64,000 nt of DNA from Mercurialis annua (Eukaryota > Streptophyta > Magnoliopsida > Malpighiales > Euphorbiaceae), in NCBI RefSeq assembly GCF_937616625.2, contig NC_065570.1, positions 71,823,665 through 71,887,664 of the forward strand, written 5' to 3'. Numbering within the stretch: the first letter of the stretch is position 1; every line of letters starts with the position of its first letter. A program made the position numbers and the translations under genes. This document shows, piece by piece, positions 48,395 through 60,154 of the stretch. The notes beneath the pieces are model-generated. The model did not search any database. It was not told the origin of the DNA and was given only the letters and a program-made list of their open reading frames with translations.

Positions 48395-49365
48395 ATGGCA
48401 TTTGCAGGAACAACACAAAAATGCATGGCCTGCGACAAAACTGTGTATCTTGTGGATAAGTTAACTGCTGATAACCGCATCTATCATAAGGCCTGCTTTC
48501 GATGCCATCACTGCAAAGGAACTCTCAAGGTATGACTTATGCGTATGAAGTTATGGATCTGGCCATTAAATTACCTTCAAAACATGTTTTGAACTTTGAA
48601 AATCAGTTGACACAGATGGATCTGTATGCAGCTTGGCAACTACAATTCCTTCGAAGGCGTGCTCTATTGCAGACCTCATTTTGATCAACTTTTCAAAAGA
48701 ACTGGTAGTCTAGACAAAAGCTTTGAAGGTACTAAGATCCAACAATCAAACAGTTTTTATTTCACTGTATATACGAATCGTGATAATTGACTTCATTTCA
48801 AAATTCTTTCCAGGCACGCCAAAAATCGTTAGAGCTGATAAACCTGCAGACGGTGAGGTAATTTTCTAGAATTTTACGTCTTGTTTATGCTGTACGGAAA
48901 CTTGTCGAGTATTGAATTTTTCAGTATTTTTGAGTTTGCTTGTACTGAATTTAAAGCTGCTTTAAACAGAAACCTAATGCAACTAAAGTGTCGAATATGT
49001 TTGGAGGAACCAGAGATAAATGTGTTGGATGTAAGAAAACTGTGTATCCGACTGAGAAGGTAATTACTTAATAATATATCAAAACGCTTGAGCTGTGTAG
49101 TGCAGCTAGCGACTGAAAGTTGAACTGTTTTGTGTATGAAAAGGTTACAGTGAATGGAACACCGTACCATAAGAGCTGCTTCAAATGCATACATGGAGGA
49201 TGTGTGATTAGCCCTTCCAATTACATAGCACACGAGGGGCGACTCTACTGCAAACACCACCATAACCAACTCATCAAGGAAAAGGGAAACTTAAGCCAAC
49301 TTGAAGGTGAGGGATCCATGTCTGATCAGAATGCTAATGGAAGAGAAGTTGCTGCTCAATTATGA
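48395..49365 (+). CDS. WLIM1: WLIM1 two-LIM-domain actin-bundling protein, 5 exons
   Basis: Exons 48395-48529, 48632-48728, 48814-48857, 48970-49059 and 49144-49365 join in phase to 195 aa (Arabidopsis WLIM1 about 190 aa). WLIM proteins bind, stabilise and bundle actin filaments and also enter the nucleus. The start MAFAGTTQKCMACDKTVYLV is characteristic of WLIM1. LIM1 ligands are Cys10, Cys13, His31, Cys34, Cys37, Cys40, Cys58 and His61. LIM2 ligands are Cys110, Cys113, His131, Cys134, Cys137, Cys142, Cys158 and His161. The interdomain spacer is about 48 residues, typical for plant LIM proteins. All introns are GT-AG. It lies tail to tail with the F-box gene. Confidence 0.96.
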
Positions 49366-49621
49366 GTTCCAATTATACATTCCCTGCAGTCCAATTGGGT
49401 TTGTGCTTATAGATAGCTGAGATTCTTGAGATTTCTAATTCAAGTATGTGTGCGATTTTGTTTGTTCTATTTGGGATTTTGTTCTTCCATTGGTTCGTGA
49501 GCTGCAAATGCCTATTTGATTCTCGTCATATGATTTGTAAACTTCAACCGGTGTAGTTGGTGAAATAATTATTGACTATTGTTCATCAGCATTGCTTATA
49601 TTCTATATTGCACGAAAATTT

Positions 49622-49745
49622 ATTGAATCCTATACTTCGGGGTCAATCGGCATTCCCAAAAGTGCAAAAAACTTATCAATCCTATATTTCGAGTTCAATC
49701 TGCATTCCCAGTAGTGGAAGGAAACTTATTGAATCCTATGTTTTG
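49622..49745. repeat. 53-bp tandem repeat (about 2.3 units) downstream of WLIM1
   Basis: Diverged units 49622-49674 and 49675-49727 share AATCCTAT-TTCG, TCAAT-GCATTCCCA and AAACTT blocks, with a partial third unit from 49728. It lies in or just after the WLIM1 3' untranslated region. The rest of 49366-50039 shows nothing else. Confidence 0.75.
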
Positions 49746-50039
49746 CCGTTTTATTTGCAGCTGAAAATATTCATGAAACTGTAGTATCCTTAATACGGCG
49801 AGATGCATTTGAGCGTACAGCAATTTTCCAAACAAAAGTTCAATTTGGAAAACAATTTCCAGGCTTGTTGCTAGTAAGGCTATATAAAGTTACTTGTTAA
49901 GAAAATATAAAGCAGGGAATGGAAAATAGGTGTAAACGAAATCAACACTGAAATTATTATTTCTACCACAAATAGTAAAGAATGCCATTGAGCATTATGG
50001 CTTGTGAGCTAAGACTTCTTTAGTACACAAAAAAAATAC

Positions 50040-52498
50040 TCAATCACTAGAACGCTCTTCTATTGTATCAAGTAGACAGCCATTCTGGGCAATATGCTTC
50101 AAGTCGATGATAAAATTGTCACCAAGAAATCCAAATCCGAACGTCCCATTTTTATACTCCCAAATCCTTCCCTCAACACGCCAAGGATTTGCCGACGCAT
50201 CTCCCAAGCCTGGGATGACTAGATCATAACTCGAGTTGATGTACATTGTGCGAGATACCATCTCAGTGTCCATCAGAGGGCAGTGAAAATGCATGTCTTT
50301 TGCTGTTACGGGCGGCTGAACATGTGTCCGACTATTGAATAAATAGTCTTCTTCAGGTGAAAATCCAGACTCGACAAATACCAGATTTGATGTCCAAAAC
50401 ACTGGTTTAGAACTAGAAAGTCGTTCTGATAAGTCCCCCACCCTTCTACAGGAAATGCCTACTCCATCATAGGCTACAAGATAAAATTCGAGCTTCATAT
50501 CATCACAAAGTCCCTGCATCAACAGGCAGGAGCGGATGTGAGCATGACAGTAAAACCTGTTTCTTGTTCATCATCTAAAAAACAATGCATCACTTAAAAA
50601 AGGATGCGAAAAGAGAATCAACAATTGGCTACGCCAAAACTACAACAACCTGTTACGGTATTGAAATTGGCTAAGGAGTTTCAGCAGCAAATTTGATCAA
50701 TTTTTTTTGTTGCCTATCTAACATATGATCAACCCCAAGTGAATTAAGGAACCAGGAGTTCCCATTGACTCGCCAATTCCGATCACCCATTACCAGAATT
50801 GACTCCACTAGGCATAATTCTCGGCAAGACATCAGGAATCAGAGCCACTGCTCCTACTTTTAAGGAGACATGCTTAGTGGACATAAAAATGTGATCCCAA
50901 ACCTACTCAAAGGGTGCCTATAAAATACATCTCAAATGGATATTAATCAGGCTAATCATCTTCTCACATTTACATATATACGTAAAAAAATATACTCCAA
51001 TGACTGATTAGGCATCATAGTGGTATTCAGGCAACACTGCCTGAATCCTTCTCACTTTTGTATTTTTGCAGGTCAATCTCCAGCCAGCTAAGTTACTTCT
51101 CCAATTGTTCTCCAGTGAAATTGAGTTGAACTGCATCACTTCCAACCAAAGAGCAGAGTTCCTCAGAGCTCAAACAGAAATCTTGATTCCAAGTCCAAAG
51201 CTTTCATTTTAATGCGGTTATAGTTTTAACTTGGTTCATTACCACCCACAATAGGTTTGCACTTTAATAAACCATAATTGTCAATGGCGTAGTCACCTTG
51301 CGGACAACTAACTGCTAAGATGTTATTTAATTGCTAGTCAAGATTTCATTTAGAACATAGCTCAACTCAACTAAACCTTAATCCTAAGTTAACTGGGGTA
51401 AAATATCAAACAAAATGCAGGATTGAGCCGATTACCAGAGCTTAAAGGGCAGAAAACAAGACAAGGATCAATACAACGCAATACTAATCCATTCCATTGT
51501 GTATCAAAACTAGCTAAAAAACAGTAAAATTTGCACCTCCACAAGCAAAATATCACACTTGCAATCAACATATAATTAAACACCAATAACAATATTACAA
51601 AAACAGAACAATCACACACCTTCCACAATCCCTGCAAAGGCCGAGCCAGAGTCGGAGACGAATCAACAATCTTCAAGAAATGCTCCGTCTCCCACTTCTT
51701 CCTCCCTTGCTTCTCCTTCTTTTTCCTCCGCAGCTTCCTCATCGCCCTATCAGCACCAGGACTCATCCTGTTCGCATAGTACTCGTACATATCCGAAGTC
51801 TCCGGTAAGCTCCCAGGGGACCCACATTCAAATCCATTACAGTTACTGGTAGTAGTAGCAGTACTAACATTAACATCATCACCACCACTGCCATTGCTAC
51901 ACTCTCCTTTCAAATTTGGATAAAGAAAGTCCACATTTTCCTCCACACTAAAATGCATATCCCCAATAAAATTAACATAAACAGCAATCAAATCAGCCAT
52001 TTCCTGGAACCTCAATTCGCCAGACGGATCAACGTAATTTACAATTTCACCCTCTGGTGATACACTCATAAAAAGGAACGGCGCTTTTATAACGCCGTAG
52101 CCACCGTTTTGACTCGGAGAAACACTGTAACCAGATAAAAAAGAAGCGCCCCACTCAAAGAAAACTAACGCCGGAGATTGCTTCTGCTGACTTTGACCGC
52201 ACCGTCGCCAAAACCCAATTAAATTCTCCCATTTATTAAGCGTTTTGTAGAGGAGCTTGTATGAGATTTTGCCGTTTCCCCATTTCTTGATTTGGGTCTT
52301 TGCTCCCCACCGCCGGTCGCAGATTGAGTACCAGAGTTTGCTGTCGTTTTGGCAAATCGGTGAGAATCTTTTCGAAGTGCAAGCGAAATTAGCAATCTCC
52401 GTCGGTGATAGGAAAGAGAATATGCAGAACTGCACATCCTCAGGGAAATCGGAGAAAGTAGGCGATAAATTTGAATCCGTTTGCGCCATTTCCAGCAA
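50040..52498 (-). CDS. F-box protein, 2 exons
   Basis: Exons 52498-51620 and 50513-50040 join in phase to 450 aa, with a 1.1-kb intron. An F-box spans about residues 16-60 (FSDFPEDVQFCIFSFLSPTEIANFACTS as the core, followed by LWYSICDRRWG), so it should bind SKP1 in an SCF ubiquitin ligase. The rest is a plant-specific C-terminal domain without kelch or LRR repeats; it includes a Lys/Arg-rich patch encoded near 51700-51760 and a conserved beta-rich region ending GRIWEYKNGTFGFGFLGDNF. This matches the At3g12350 type as I remember it. A second ATG three codons in (52489) may be the real start. The target is unknown. Confidence 0.88.
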
Positions 52499-53760
52499 CT
52501 TTCAATAAAAGTGATTGTCGTTTTGATTTTGAGGTGTGTGAGAAAATTGAAGTGATATTTTTTTATGTGCCGTACAAGTTTTGAAGTGATGAAGCTGTGC
52601 GGTTTAGAATTAGATGCGAATTTGTGATTCCGAATGTTTTGTTTTTGTCCATTAAGAAAACCTGCAGGGTTACGGCAACGCCGGAGCCCGTTAAAGCTCG
52701 CAGCCTGATCCTTTGGGCCACTACTTCTTGCTGATCAGTGTAGCCAGGTAGCTTGCCCATCAAAATTATATAATTTTCATCTTAAAATGATAGACCGTTT
52801 GTATAAATATAAAAATATAGTTAAATTATTTAAAATTAGCTATCAATTTTATCTTTTTTATAATGTATTAAAATATAAAATCATTAATTTATTTGAGTTT
52901 ACTTATATATATTTATCACAAATAAATAAGATTTTTAGTCTTTAACTTGTTTATCAAATATAAAAAATGATCAACAACACCGACACAAATAAAATAGCCT
53001 GTCAATTTGAGACAAAGAGAATGTGATATAAAAAATTTAAAATTAGTCTTAAAAGAATACGATATAAAAAAAATTATATTTTCATTTTATATCTAACTTT
53101 TTAAATTTTGTTTACAAAAACATATTAGATATATATTGCAGATATATAGACGATGTATCTTTGAGATATTTATCTACAATACACCTTCGGTAGCATAAAA
53201 AATAGTAGTAAAAAGTAAAACATTTTGTATTTTTCATATAAAGATAATTTTTTTAAAAGTTAAAAGTATATTTATTAGAAATAAGATCTTTTTTTAATAG
53301 TTTTATAATTTTCTAATTTTCTAATGGATAAAATGCTTAGTTTCTTTTTTTGTCAAAATATTTAATTTTTTATACCTAGATAATAGTTGTAAAAAACTTA
53401 TACACTGAAAAAATATTGAGGTTCTAATGAAATTATGTTAAAAAACCATAATTTGTTTGTCCTTAAACCACATCCACAAATGTGGCCCTTGAACTAGAGG
53501 AATTCACAAAATGAGACCCCTGCAACGATTTGTTGAACCCCCTCTAGCTTAGTAGAAATTACATACAAATTCTCCATCAGAGGCCATATATTACTAAAAA
53601 CTCCATCGCCAATCTTGTGGATGATACCATTCTTGATCAGTGGAGGAACTATAACTCCAATTTATGAGGGTCAAAATTTTAACATTTTGTTATTTAGAAA
53701 TATCAAACGGCCGTAAAAACAGTGCAAATGTATTAATTTGCAGTTATAAGGGCGTTTCTA
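52499..53760. other. F-box gene promoter and AT-rich DNA with MITE relics
   Basis: After the F-box leader, 52780-53040 has weak Stowaway-like ends (ATGATAGACCGTTTG and reversed TCTCAAATTGACAGG). 53455-53600 resembles one arm of a foldback element. No gene seen. Confidence 0.4.
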
Positions 53761-53767
53761 CAAGGGA

Positions 53768-53798
53768 AAACCGCCCCTAACACATGTAGGGGCGGTTT
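53768..53798. repeat. Perfect 11-bp hairpin at the edge of the LINE relic
   Basis: AAACCGCCCCT (53768-53778) and AGGGGCGGTTT (53788-53798) are perfect reverse complements with a 9-base loop, GC-rich amid AT-rich DNA. Confidence 0.85.
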
Positions 53799-54104
53799 CT
53801 AGGGACAAACTGTCTTCCGCCCTTTGTTCTTGATGATCTCTTCAACTTGCTTTACTTGCAGTGAGTTGCAAACTGCGTCGCACATACTAGTTTTCACGTT
53901 TATGCTGAGAATAAAAGAAGATTTTTGAAATTTGACATGTTGACCCGAGACTGTTTCATAAGAAGCAAGATTATCTCTAATACAATCAGCTTCGTGACCA
54001 GAAGTATGGAAGAACAAGTAACCATCGTCCGCAAAAGAAAAGGGAGACGGTAGGCGCTGATGAAGTAATTTTGAAACCATAAATAGCCTTAGTCTACTTT
54101 AGTC

Positions 54105-55645
54105 CAATGTTTTTTAAACCGGACCAGAGATCGAACCGGTTTCATCGGGAGTTTATGGTTCAACCGGGTTCAATCGGATTTTTAAATTATAATAAATATA
54201 AATTATTTAAATTGAAAATACATGCATTATAAATAAAAAATATGATACAATATTTAAATTAAATTATCTATTATATTTTTTATATAAAATATAATTATAT
54301 GATTAATTTTTAAGAATATATAGAATAATTTCTCTAAATGAGAAAAAAATTAGTTTTTTATTTTAACAATAATTATTATTAAATTAAAATTATACAATTA
54401 AAGTTTATAAATAAAAAATATGACAAAATATTTAAATAAAATTAAAGTTTATAAATAAAAATATGACAAAATATTTAAATAGAATTAATTACTGAACGTG
54501 TGAAATACAATTATAATTGATATACATAGTGTATATAGAATAATCATATTTTATGAGAAAGAAAAAACATAACTTTTAATTTAACATGTCATCATATTTT
54601 TATTTTGAAATAATTTAATATAAGAAATATAATTATAATTTATAAATAATAATATTCAAGAATATATACAAGAATTATTTTATATGAAAGAGATAAATAT
54701 ATTATTTTTTAATTTAATAATTATTAATTATTAAATTAGAAATATAATATAATATTTTATAAATAAAAAATTGCTTAATTATTAAAAAAAAACCCACCTT
54801 GAACTTTCTTTTCGTTTATACCCTGATCTTGTAAAAATATCATTTGTACCCAATTTTGAGTTTTTATGTTTCATCTCTACCCAAAAGTACTAAAATTGTC
54901 TCTTTTCACTTGAAAAAAAGTTTAAGATAATCCTTCAATTTATATTTATATACTAATTAAACGTATGATATAACCTTTTATTTAATTATTTTTAATTTTT
55001 TCATCCTTTAATTCTTAAATTATCAATTACTATATTTTTGTATTGGGTAGAGATGAAACCTAAAAATTCAAAATTGGGTACAAATGATTTTTTACAAGGT
55101 CATGATATAAACGGAAAAAAAATTCAAGGTGGTTTTTTTTTAAGTAATTAGGCCTAAAAATATGATAATATATTTAAATAAAAATTATACTTTATTTTTT
55201 ATGAAATATAATTATAAATAATTAATATTTAAAAATATATGATAGTATTAGAAAGAGTGTAGTTATATTTTTTGAGTAAAAATATTTATTAATAAAAATT
55301 AAAATGTCATATGAAAGAGAATTAGTGTGTGTAAGAATAATTAATGTGTGTAAAAATTTATAGGAGGGAGAATAAGAGGCACATGGGTGAGAGAAAACAA
55401 AGACACATGGTAGGGACCACAAAATGCCTTTTCTGTCAAAAGAAGTGTCTTTTTAACCATTTTTTGGAAAATCGGATTTTGTCGGTTTTTATGCTAAATC
55501 CGATTTTCCGGTTAAATTCGGGTTTTGACCGGTTTTAACTGGTTTTTAAGCATTCCGATTTTAACAAGAAACCGGACCGGACACACAGCTGGTTCCCGGT
55601 TAATCCGGTCCGACCAGCCTGTCTGGTTCGGTTTTCAAAACATTG
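54105..55645. mobile_element. Non-autonomous hAT-like element, 1541 bp
   Basis: The ends CAATGTTTTTTAAACCGGAC and (reverse) CAATGTTTTGAAAACCGAAC form terminal inverted repeats of about 24 bp. A perfect 8-bp target duplication CTTTAGTC flanks them (54097-54104 and 55646-55653), the hAT hallmark. Subterminal CCGGTT motifs repeat at both ends. There is no transposase frame; the interior is AT-rich and contains a MITE. Confidence 0.88.
54774..55153. mobile_element. Foldback MITE, GCCTAATTA termini (copy 2), inside the hAT-like element
   Basis: Inverted repeats of about 100 bases: left GCTTAATTATTAAAAAAAAA, reversed right GCCTAATTACTTAAAAAAAA, with TCATTTGTACCCAATTTT in both arms. It matches the element at 38958-39349 in termini and inner motifs. 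Confidence 0.8.
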
Positions 55646-56312
55646 CTTTAGTCTAAAGAAGCCTTGACAAACTCTTGGCACAAATAATGAAGTTCAAGGG
55701 GACCTCCCCTTGCTTGAGGCCTGTCATGAAGAATAGAGTACCGAAAGTCTCAACACACAACATTATCCAATTTATCCAAGTCAAAGAAAAACTTAGAGCT
55801 GTAAGCATATCTCGGACAAATTTCCACTGTACACGCTCATAAGCCTTGCTCATGTCAATTGTAAGAGCAGCCAAACTACCTTATCTTTTTGCACTTTTGA
55901 TGATGGATTAATTCATATGCAACAATGACATTGTCTGAGATTAGTCGCTCCGGCAAGAATGCACTTTGGAAAGGAGAGATGATGAAGGAAAGCACTTGCT
56001 TAAGCCAACTTTCAGCTACAGGTTATATGGAATATTCTCCTTTTGCTCGTCCTATGGTCATAATTTTGCATCCCTTAGAAAAACATTTGTATCTTTTAAA
56101 TGAATAACATTAGCATTTAATAGGTTCAAATTCAAGGAAAAAGCACACTTTCTACATATGCAGATCTTAATGAAAGTACATAACTACAGGCTTCTTTTAC
56201 AACAGAAATAGAATGAGAAATAAATTAGAAATTCTCATGCTAAATTTCAATTCCAGCAGTAGAGAAACCTCTCATTTTCTCTCCTGTTATAATATTATAA
56301 TGAAAAAATCTT

Positions 56313-58719
56313 CTACAAATCGCTATTATTCGACCTGGATCGGCGAAAATCCTTTAACTCGCCATGAATGTCTTTAGTATCACGCCGCTTCATTTTCACA
56401 TCACCTACTCTATCCCCACAGTTAAAAATTTGATCCAGCGCCTCCTGTATAGTTTCAGGACTAACAAATTCCACACCTTCCAATTCAAGCAAATTTCCAT
56501 ACAGTTCCAAGAATTTAGCATAGGCAGGAACCAGTAAATTCACAGTGGCTTCTCCAATCTGAACTCTCAAATCACCATCAGGAATCGCATAACCAGACTC
56601 TTTACTATGCCTCTCTGCAATTTCATCAAAACCCTTTAAAAAAGACACAATTTTACCTCTCACTACGTTGACATTAATCATCTCTTTATGACTCGTACTG
56701 CTGTTTCTTATTTTCACTTCTTGATCCTTTTCAAGAATCCTGACAAGTGGCATCCAAACTTGTCGTTGATACATGTAAGCTGATTCTTCAGTTACTACCT
56801 TGTAATTCTGTTTCAGGTATTGCTCTCCTAATAGCTTCCCGAGCTCGGTGTTTCTGGTTCTCATGTAAATGTACCAGTAAGTGTTCATGGCAAACACATG
56901 GGGTAGAACTTTGTCTCTGTAACGCAATCTTTTTGATTCTGTGTTTCTTTTAAGTGCTTCCATTATGTTTGTGAGTGCTTCATTGAGTAAACTCTCGTCA
57001 GGTTCGGGTTTTGATAAGATTCCGACTTTCCAAATTTGTTCTGTGCGGAGAACTTTAGCCATTGGTGCACTGTAATTTCCAGTGCATAAGTATTTGAGGT
57101 AATTTATGGCGTACCTGACCAGTTTTGGGACTGAACCATCTTGTGGTGGTGGTAAACCATCCGAATTCCCTTCAATTTTGAGACCGAATTCCCAGAAAAC
57201 TTTGCTAGAGGCGTTGATTAATAATTTTTCTAGCTCTCGAAATCTTGTGCAGATATCAGCTCCAGCTTCGCCTTCAAAGATTTCAGAGACTTCTGTTTTA
57301 AGCTTTTCTAATGAATCGAACATGTCTAGGAGCTTGAAAAGCTTTTGAGGTTCTTTGTCGCTTCTTGCTACGCCTTCTCCAAATCGAAAAAAGACTGCCA
57401 TGATTTTGTCTGCAATTTTAACAAAGCATTCCATCCAGACAGCTCCATTCATTAATCCTCCAAGAACTTGGTTGGTGAGTTTCTTTTCTGATAGTAAAAC
57501 TGTTCTAACTGCAAGTTGAAAATGTTGGATCCAAAGACTGATCGATGTCTCTAAATTCTCCCACTCCATTCCGTCGATTTCTTCAGGATTGTATGTCCTC
57601 AAATAATCTGGATTCAGTCGCATTAATGCTTTGGCCGCTCTTTTATATCTCACCTACAAATTGAACGACAAAAATTAAGTATTTGATGTTTATCATAAGT
57701 AAACTTAGACTACAATTGTTTGAAAATAATTAAGTTATATTACCATCATTGATGAAACTTATGTGCTCCTTCCGTCCCAACAGAGTTGTCCATGTTTATT
57801 GCGACGGAAGGAGTCTTTTAAAGGGATTTTAGTTACATGAAACTAAATAAAACATTGAGCTTTAAAATCCGGGGAAAACAGTAATTCTGTGATTGATAGT
57901 AATTTTTTTTCTTTCTAAATTTTGACATACCTTGAGGAATACATCAATGCATATATCCAAGCAATCATTAGCAGCTAATGTCTCAGAAATTCGTCTGAGA
58001 ATTTTAATCTCCATGGCCGAAGCCAGATCAGAATTAGGAGCTTTGACATCAGATTCATCGTCATTATCCTCACGCGACTCGTCAATATTTTGGTGCTTTA
58101 ACTGCAACAAAATACCCTCAAAATCATCTTGCAAATTGAGTAGAGCTTCATCAAGTAATCCATCAAATTTCACAGCATCAACCTCCGTTTCGAAGAGAGC
58201 TTTAAGAGTAACCAGAGTTTCTCTCAACCTATGCGCTCTGTACTGATCAGTGGCTTTAGTCCTGCTCAGAAATTCAACCACTTCTTGTAGCTTCTGAATC
58301 ACCGGCTCACCATCCTGACTAATTGTGTTGATAGCTGCATTTAACTTATCCACGCAATCAACGAACTTAAGCAAGAGTTTAAGCCTTTTCTTTGGCTTTT
58401 CCTCGGCGGATAATTCGGAAGAAACTGCGAGGATTTTGGTTTGGAGAGATTCCGTAAGCTTGAAGGTATCGAGGAGAAGAAGAGCAGGCGAGACAGCTCT
58501 GTTGATTCTTGTTTCGAGAGCTTTTGCAGCAACAGATAGAGAATGCAAAGGAGCTAATCTCTTAGAAGTTATTGATAGACAGTCATCAATTTGAGTAAAT
58601 CTATTGCCCATTTTTTGTAAGCTGTTTTCCATTTTTTTCGATGCTTCAAGTAGAGATTTCAAATCCGATGATGCTGACTTTAGTCTGGTCAGAATGGACT
58701 CGTCTTCTTGAATCGACAT
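56313..58719 (-). CDS. EXO70 exocyst subunit, 2 exons
   Basis: Exons 58719-57931 and 57653-56313 join in phase to 709 aa, a typical EXO70 length. EXO70 binds PI(4,5)P2 and tethers secretory vesicles at the plasma membrane as part of the exocyst. The N-terminal half is helical. The C-terminal Exo70 domain carries hallmark stretches such as MAVFFRFGEGVARS, SEIFEGEAGADICTRFREL, DGSVPKLVRYAINYLKYL, HVFAMNTYWYIYMRTRNTEL and LLVPAYAKFLELYG. The start is set at MSIQEDESIL; an in-frame ATG 15 codons upstream is less likely. The single intron carries a small hairpin. Plants have many EXO70 paralogues and I do not assign the subclade. Confidence 0.94.
57766..57813. repeat. 48-bp perfect-stem hairpin in the EXO70 intron
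   Basis: CTCCTTCCGTC (57766-57776) and GACGGAAGGAG (57803-57813) are perfect reverse complements. CTCCTTCCGTCCCA is the usual Stowaway MITE terminus, so this looks like a Stowaway element collapsed to its ends. Confidence 0.8.
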
Positions 58720-60154
58720 CGATCGATTTCGAGGTTTCTGTAGAGCTACGGGAAGGGAAATCAAAAAAGTGTATTTTGGAAAAGAGTTCTGATTATTTTA
58801 TCAGTTGCAAGCACAACATTGTAGCGATTGAAACTAAGAACAAATGGCATTAGCATTTTGGAAGCTGCCAAATGGCTAGAGAAACTAAGGCAAAGGCACA
58901 AATGCGCTGCCGTTTTGCCACATGAAATGACAGCAAAATTCAGAAAATCCAAACACTAAACGCTGACTTTAATCACAGAAAATGACATGGCTGCTGACTC
59001 AGCTGGTGGGCTTTTTAAAATAGCCCATAAAGTCCCATTCAAAGAAGAGATTTTTACACAAATAGCAGAAACAACTAAAATATTTACAGGAATACTACCT
59101 AAACATTTACTTTACAAAAATTCTGTCAAATGGAAACTTAATTACTAAAAATACAACCTATTGATTTTTATTTACAAATATACAGTGTTGTGTCTTTTAC
59201 TCAACAAATAATCGTTTCTGTTCATAACACACAAACTTATCAAACATCAAAATGAAATTTACCCTATCAAAATTTAATATCCAAAAAATAATAATTGCCT
59301 TCTTTGTGTTTTCTTAATCAATTATAATAAATTAGAACATCCTAAATTGTAAAATTATGTATTGAAACTTTTCTCATTGATTTCAAAATTTGGATCTACC
59401 ATTTACCCAACTCCAGAAAAAAAAAGTTCAAAAATTCTAAACTTGATAATTTTCTTCAACAAATACGCAGAGGACAACGACGATATGGCGAGCGGAGGAG
59501 GAAAGCGGCGGCGATCAGAGGGCGAGGGACAACGGCGTGGCGAGCGAAGGAAAAGTAAGAAACGACGATGTGACGAGCGGAGGTCTGAAGCGGCGACGAT
59601 CAAAGGAGGAAAGCGACGGCGAGGGATGACGGCGTGGCAAGCAAAGGAAAAGCAAGAGAGCAAAGTTTTTTGGAAGAAACGGTTTTGATATGTTAACCTA
59701 ATTATACGAAGGAGATGACCTTCTTTTTTGTTCAGTTTTAAGTCTATAAGGAAATTTAGTTTAATTCTATAACTGTAAATATAATATAATAAGGTAGTAT
59801 ATGTGTAATTATAAAATATTTGAATTATCTTTTTGTAAACTGCAAACCGGTATTGTATTGTTGTAATTAAAGTTGCTTTTGTTGGTATAACGTGTAATTT
59901 CTTCTTCAAAGATTTAACATATGGGCCTTGACTAGATTGATCCACTAGCTCATTATTATGACCACGTTGCTGACTTGGTAAGGATGAATTATGAATATAA
60001 GCAGCAAGGACCACTAGCCAGAATGTTCTGGTATTTTCGCGGCAACAAATTTTTAAACCTCCCAGTTCTTCTTATTCGACGACTAACAGATTAATCATAA
60101 TTGAAGAAATCATAGGTTTGAAGTCCGATTTCGAAACTCAAAACCAAAAGAAGA
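58720..60154. promoter_or_regulatory. Divergent region between EXO70 and NDUFS4
   Basis: Shared upstream region of a head-to-head pair. Two inverted Site II-type elements, TGGGCT (59007-59012) and AGCCCA (59022-59027), lie about 290 bp upstream of EXO70. TGGGCC (59932-59937), common in genes for mitochondrial proteins, lies about 220 bp upstream of NDUFS4. A purine- and GC-rich block at 59484-59655 contains two loosely repeated units (GGAGGAAAGCG...GGCGTGGC) and probably derives from a repeat, not a gene. Confidence 0.45.

Larger units (their letters stand above)
53799..56060 (-). mobile_element. LINE reverse-transcriptase relic, split by a hAT-like element
   Basis: Minus-strand pieces of a plant non-LTR reverse transcriptase lie in the right order: QSAFLPERLISDNVIVAYEL and HHQK (near 55890-55990), TIDMSKAYERVQW with TGLKQGEVPLN (55653-55874), then, past the insertion, the catalytic box FADDGYLFF and GQHVKFQKS (53799-54080). 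Frameshifts, stops and missing ends show that it is dead. The two halves are separated by the 54105-55645 insertion. Confidence 0.85.

Noticed and set aside
59403..60014. A 203-codon minus-strand frame between EXO70 and NDUFS4
   Set aside because: It crosses the GC-rich repeat block and AT-rich DNA; composition swings sharply and no family is recognised.
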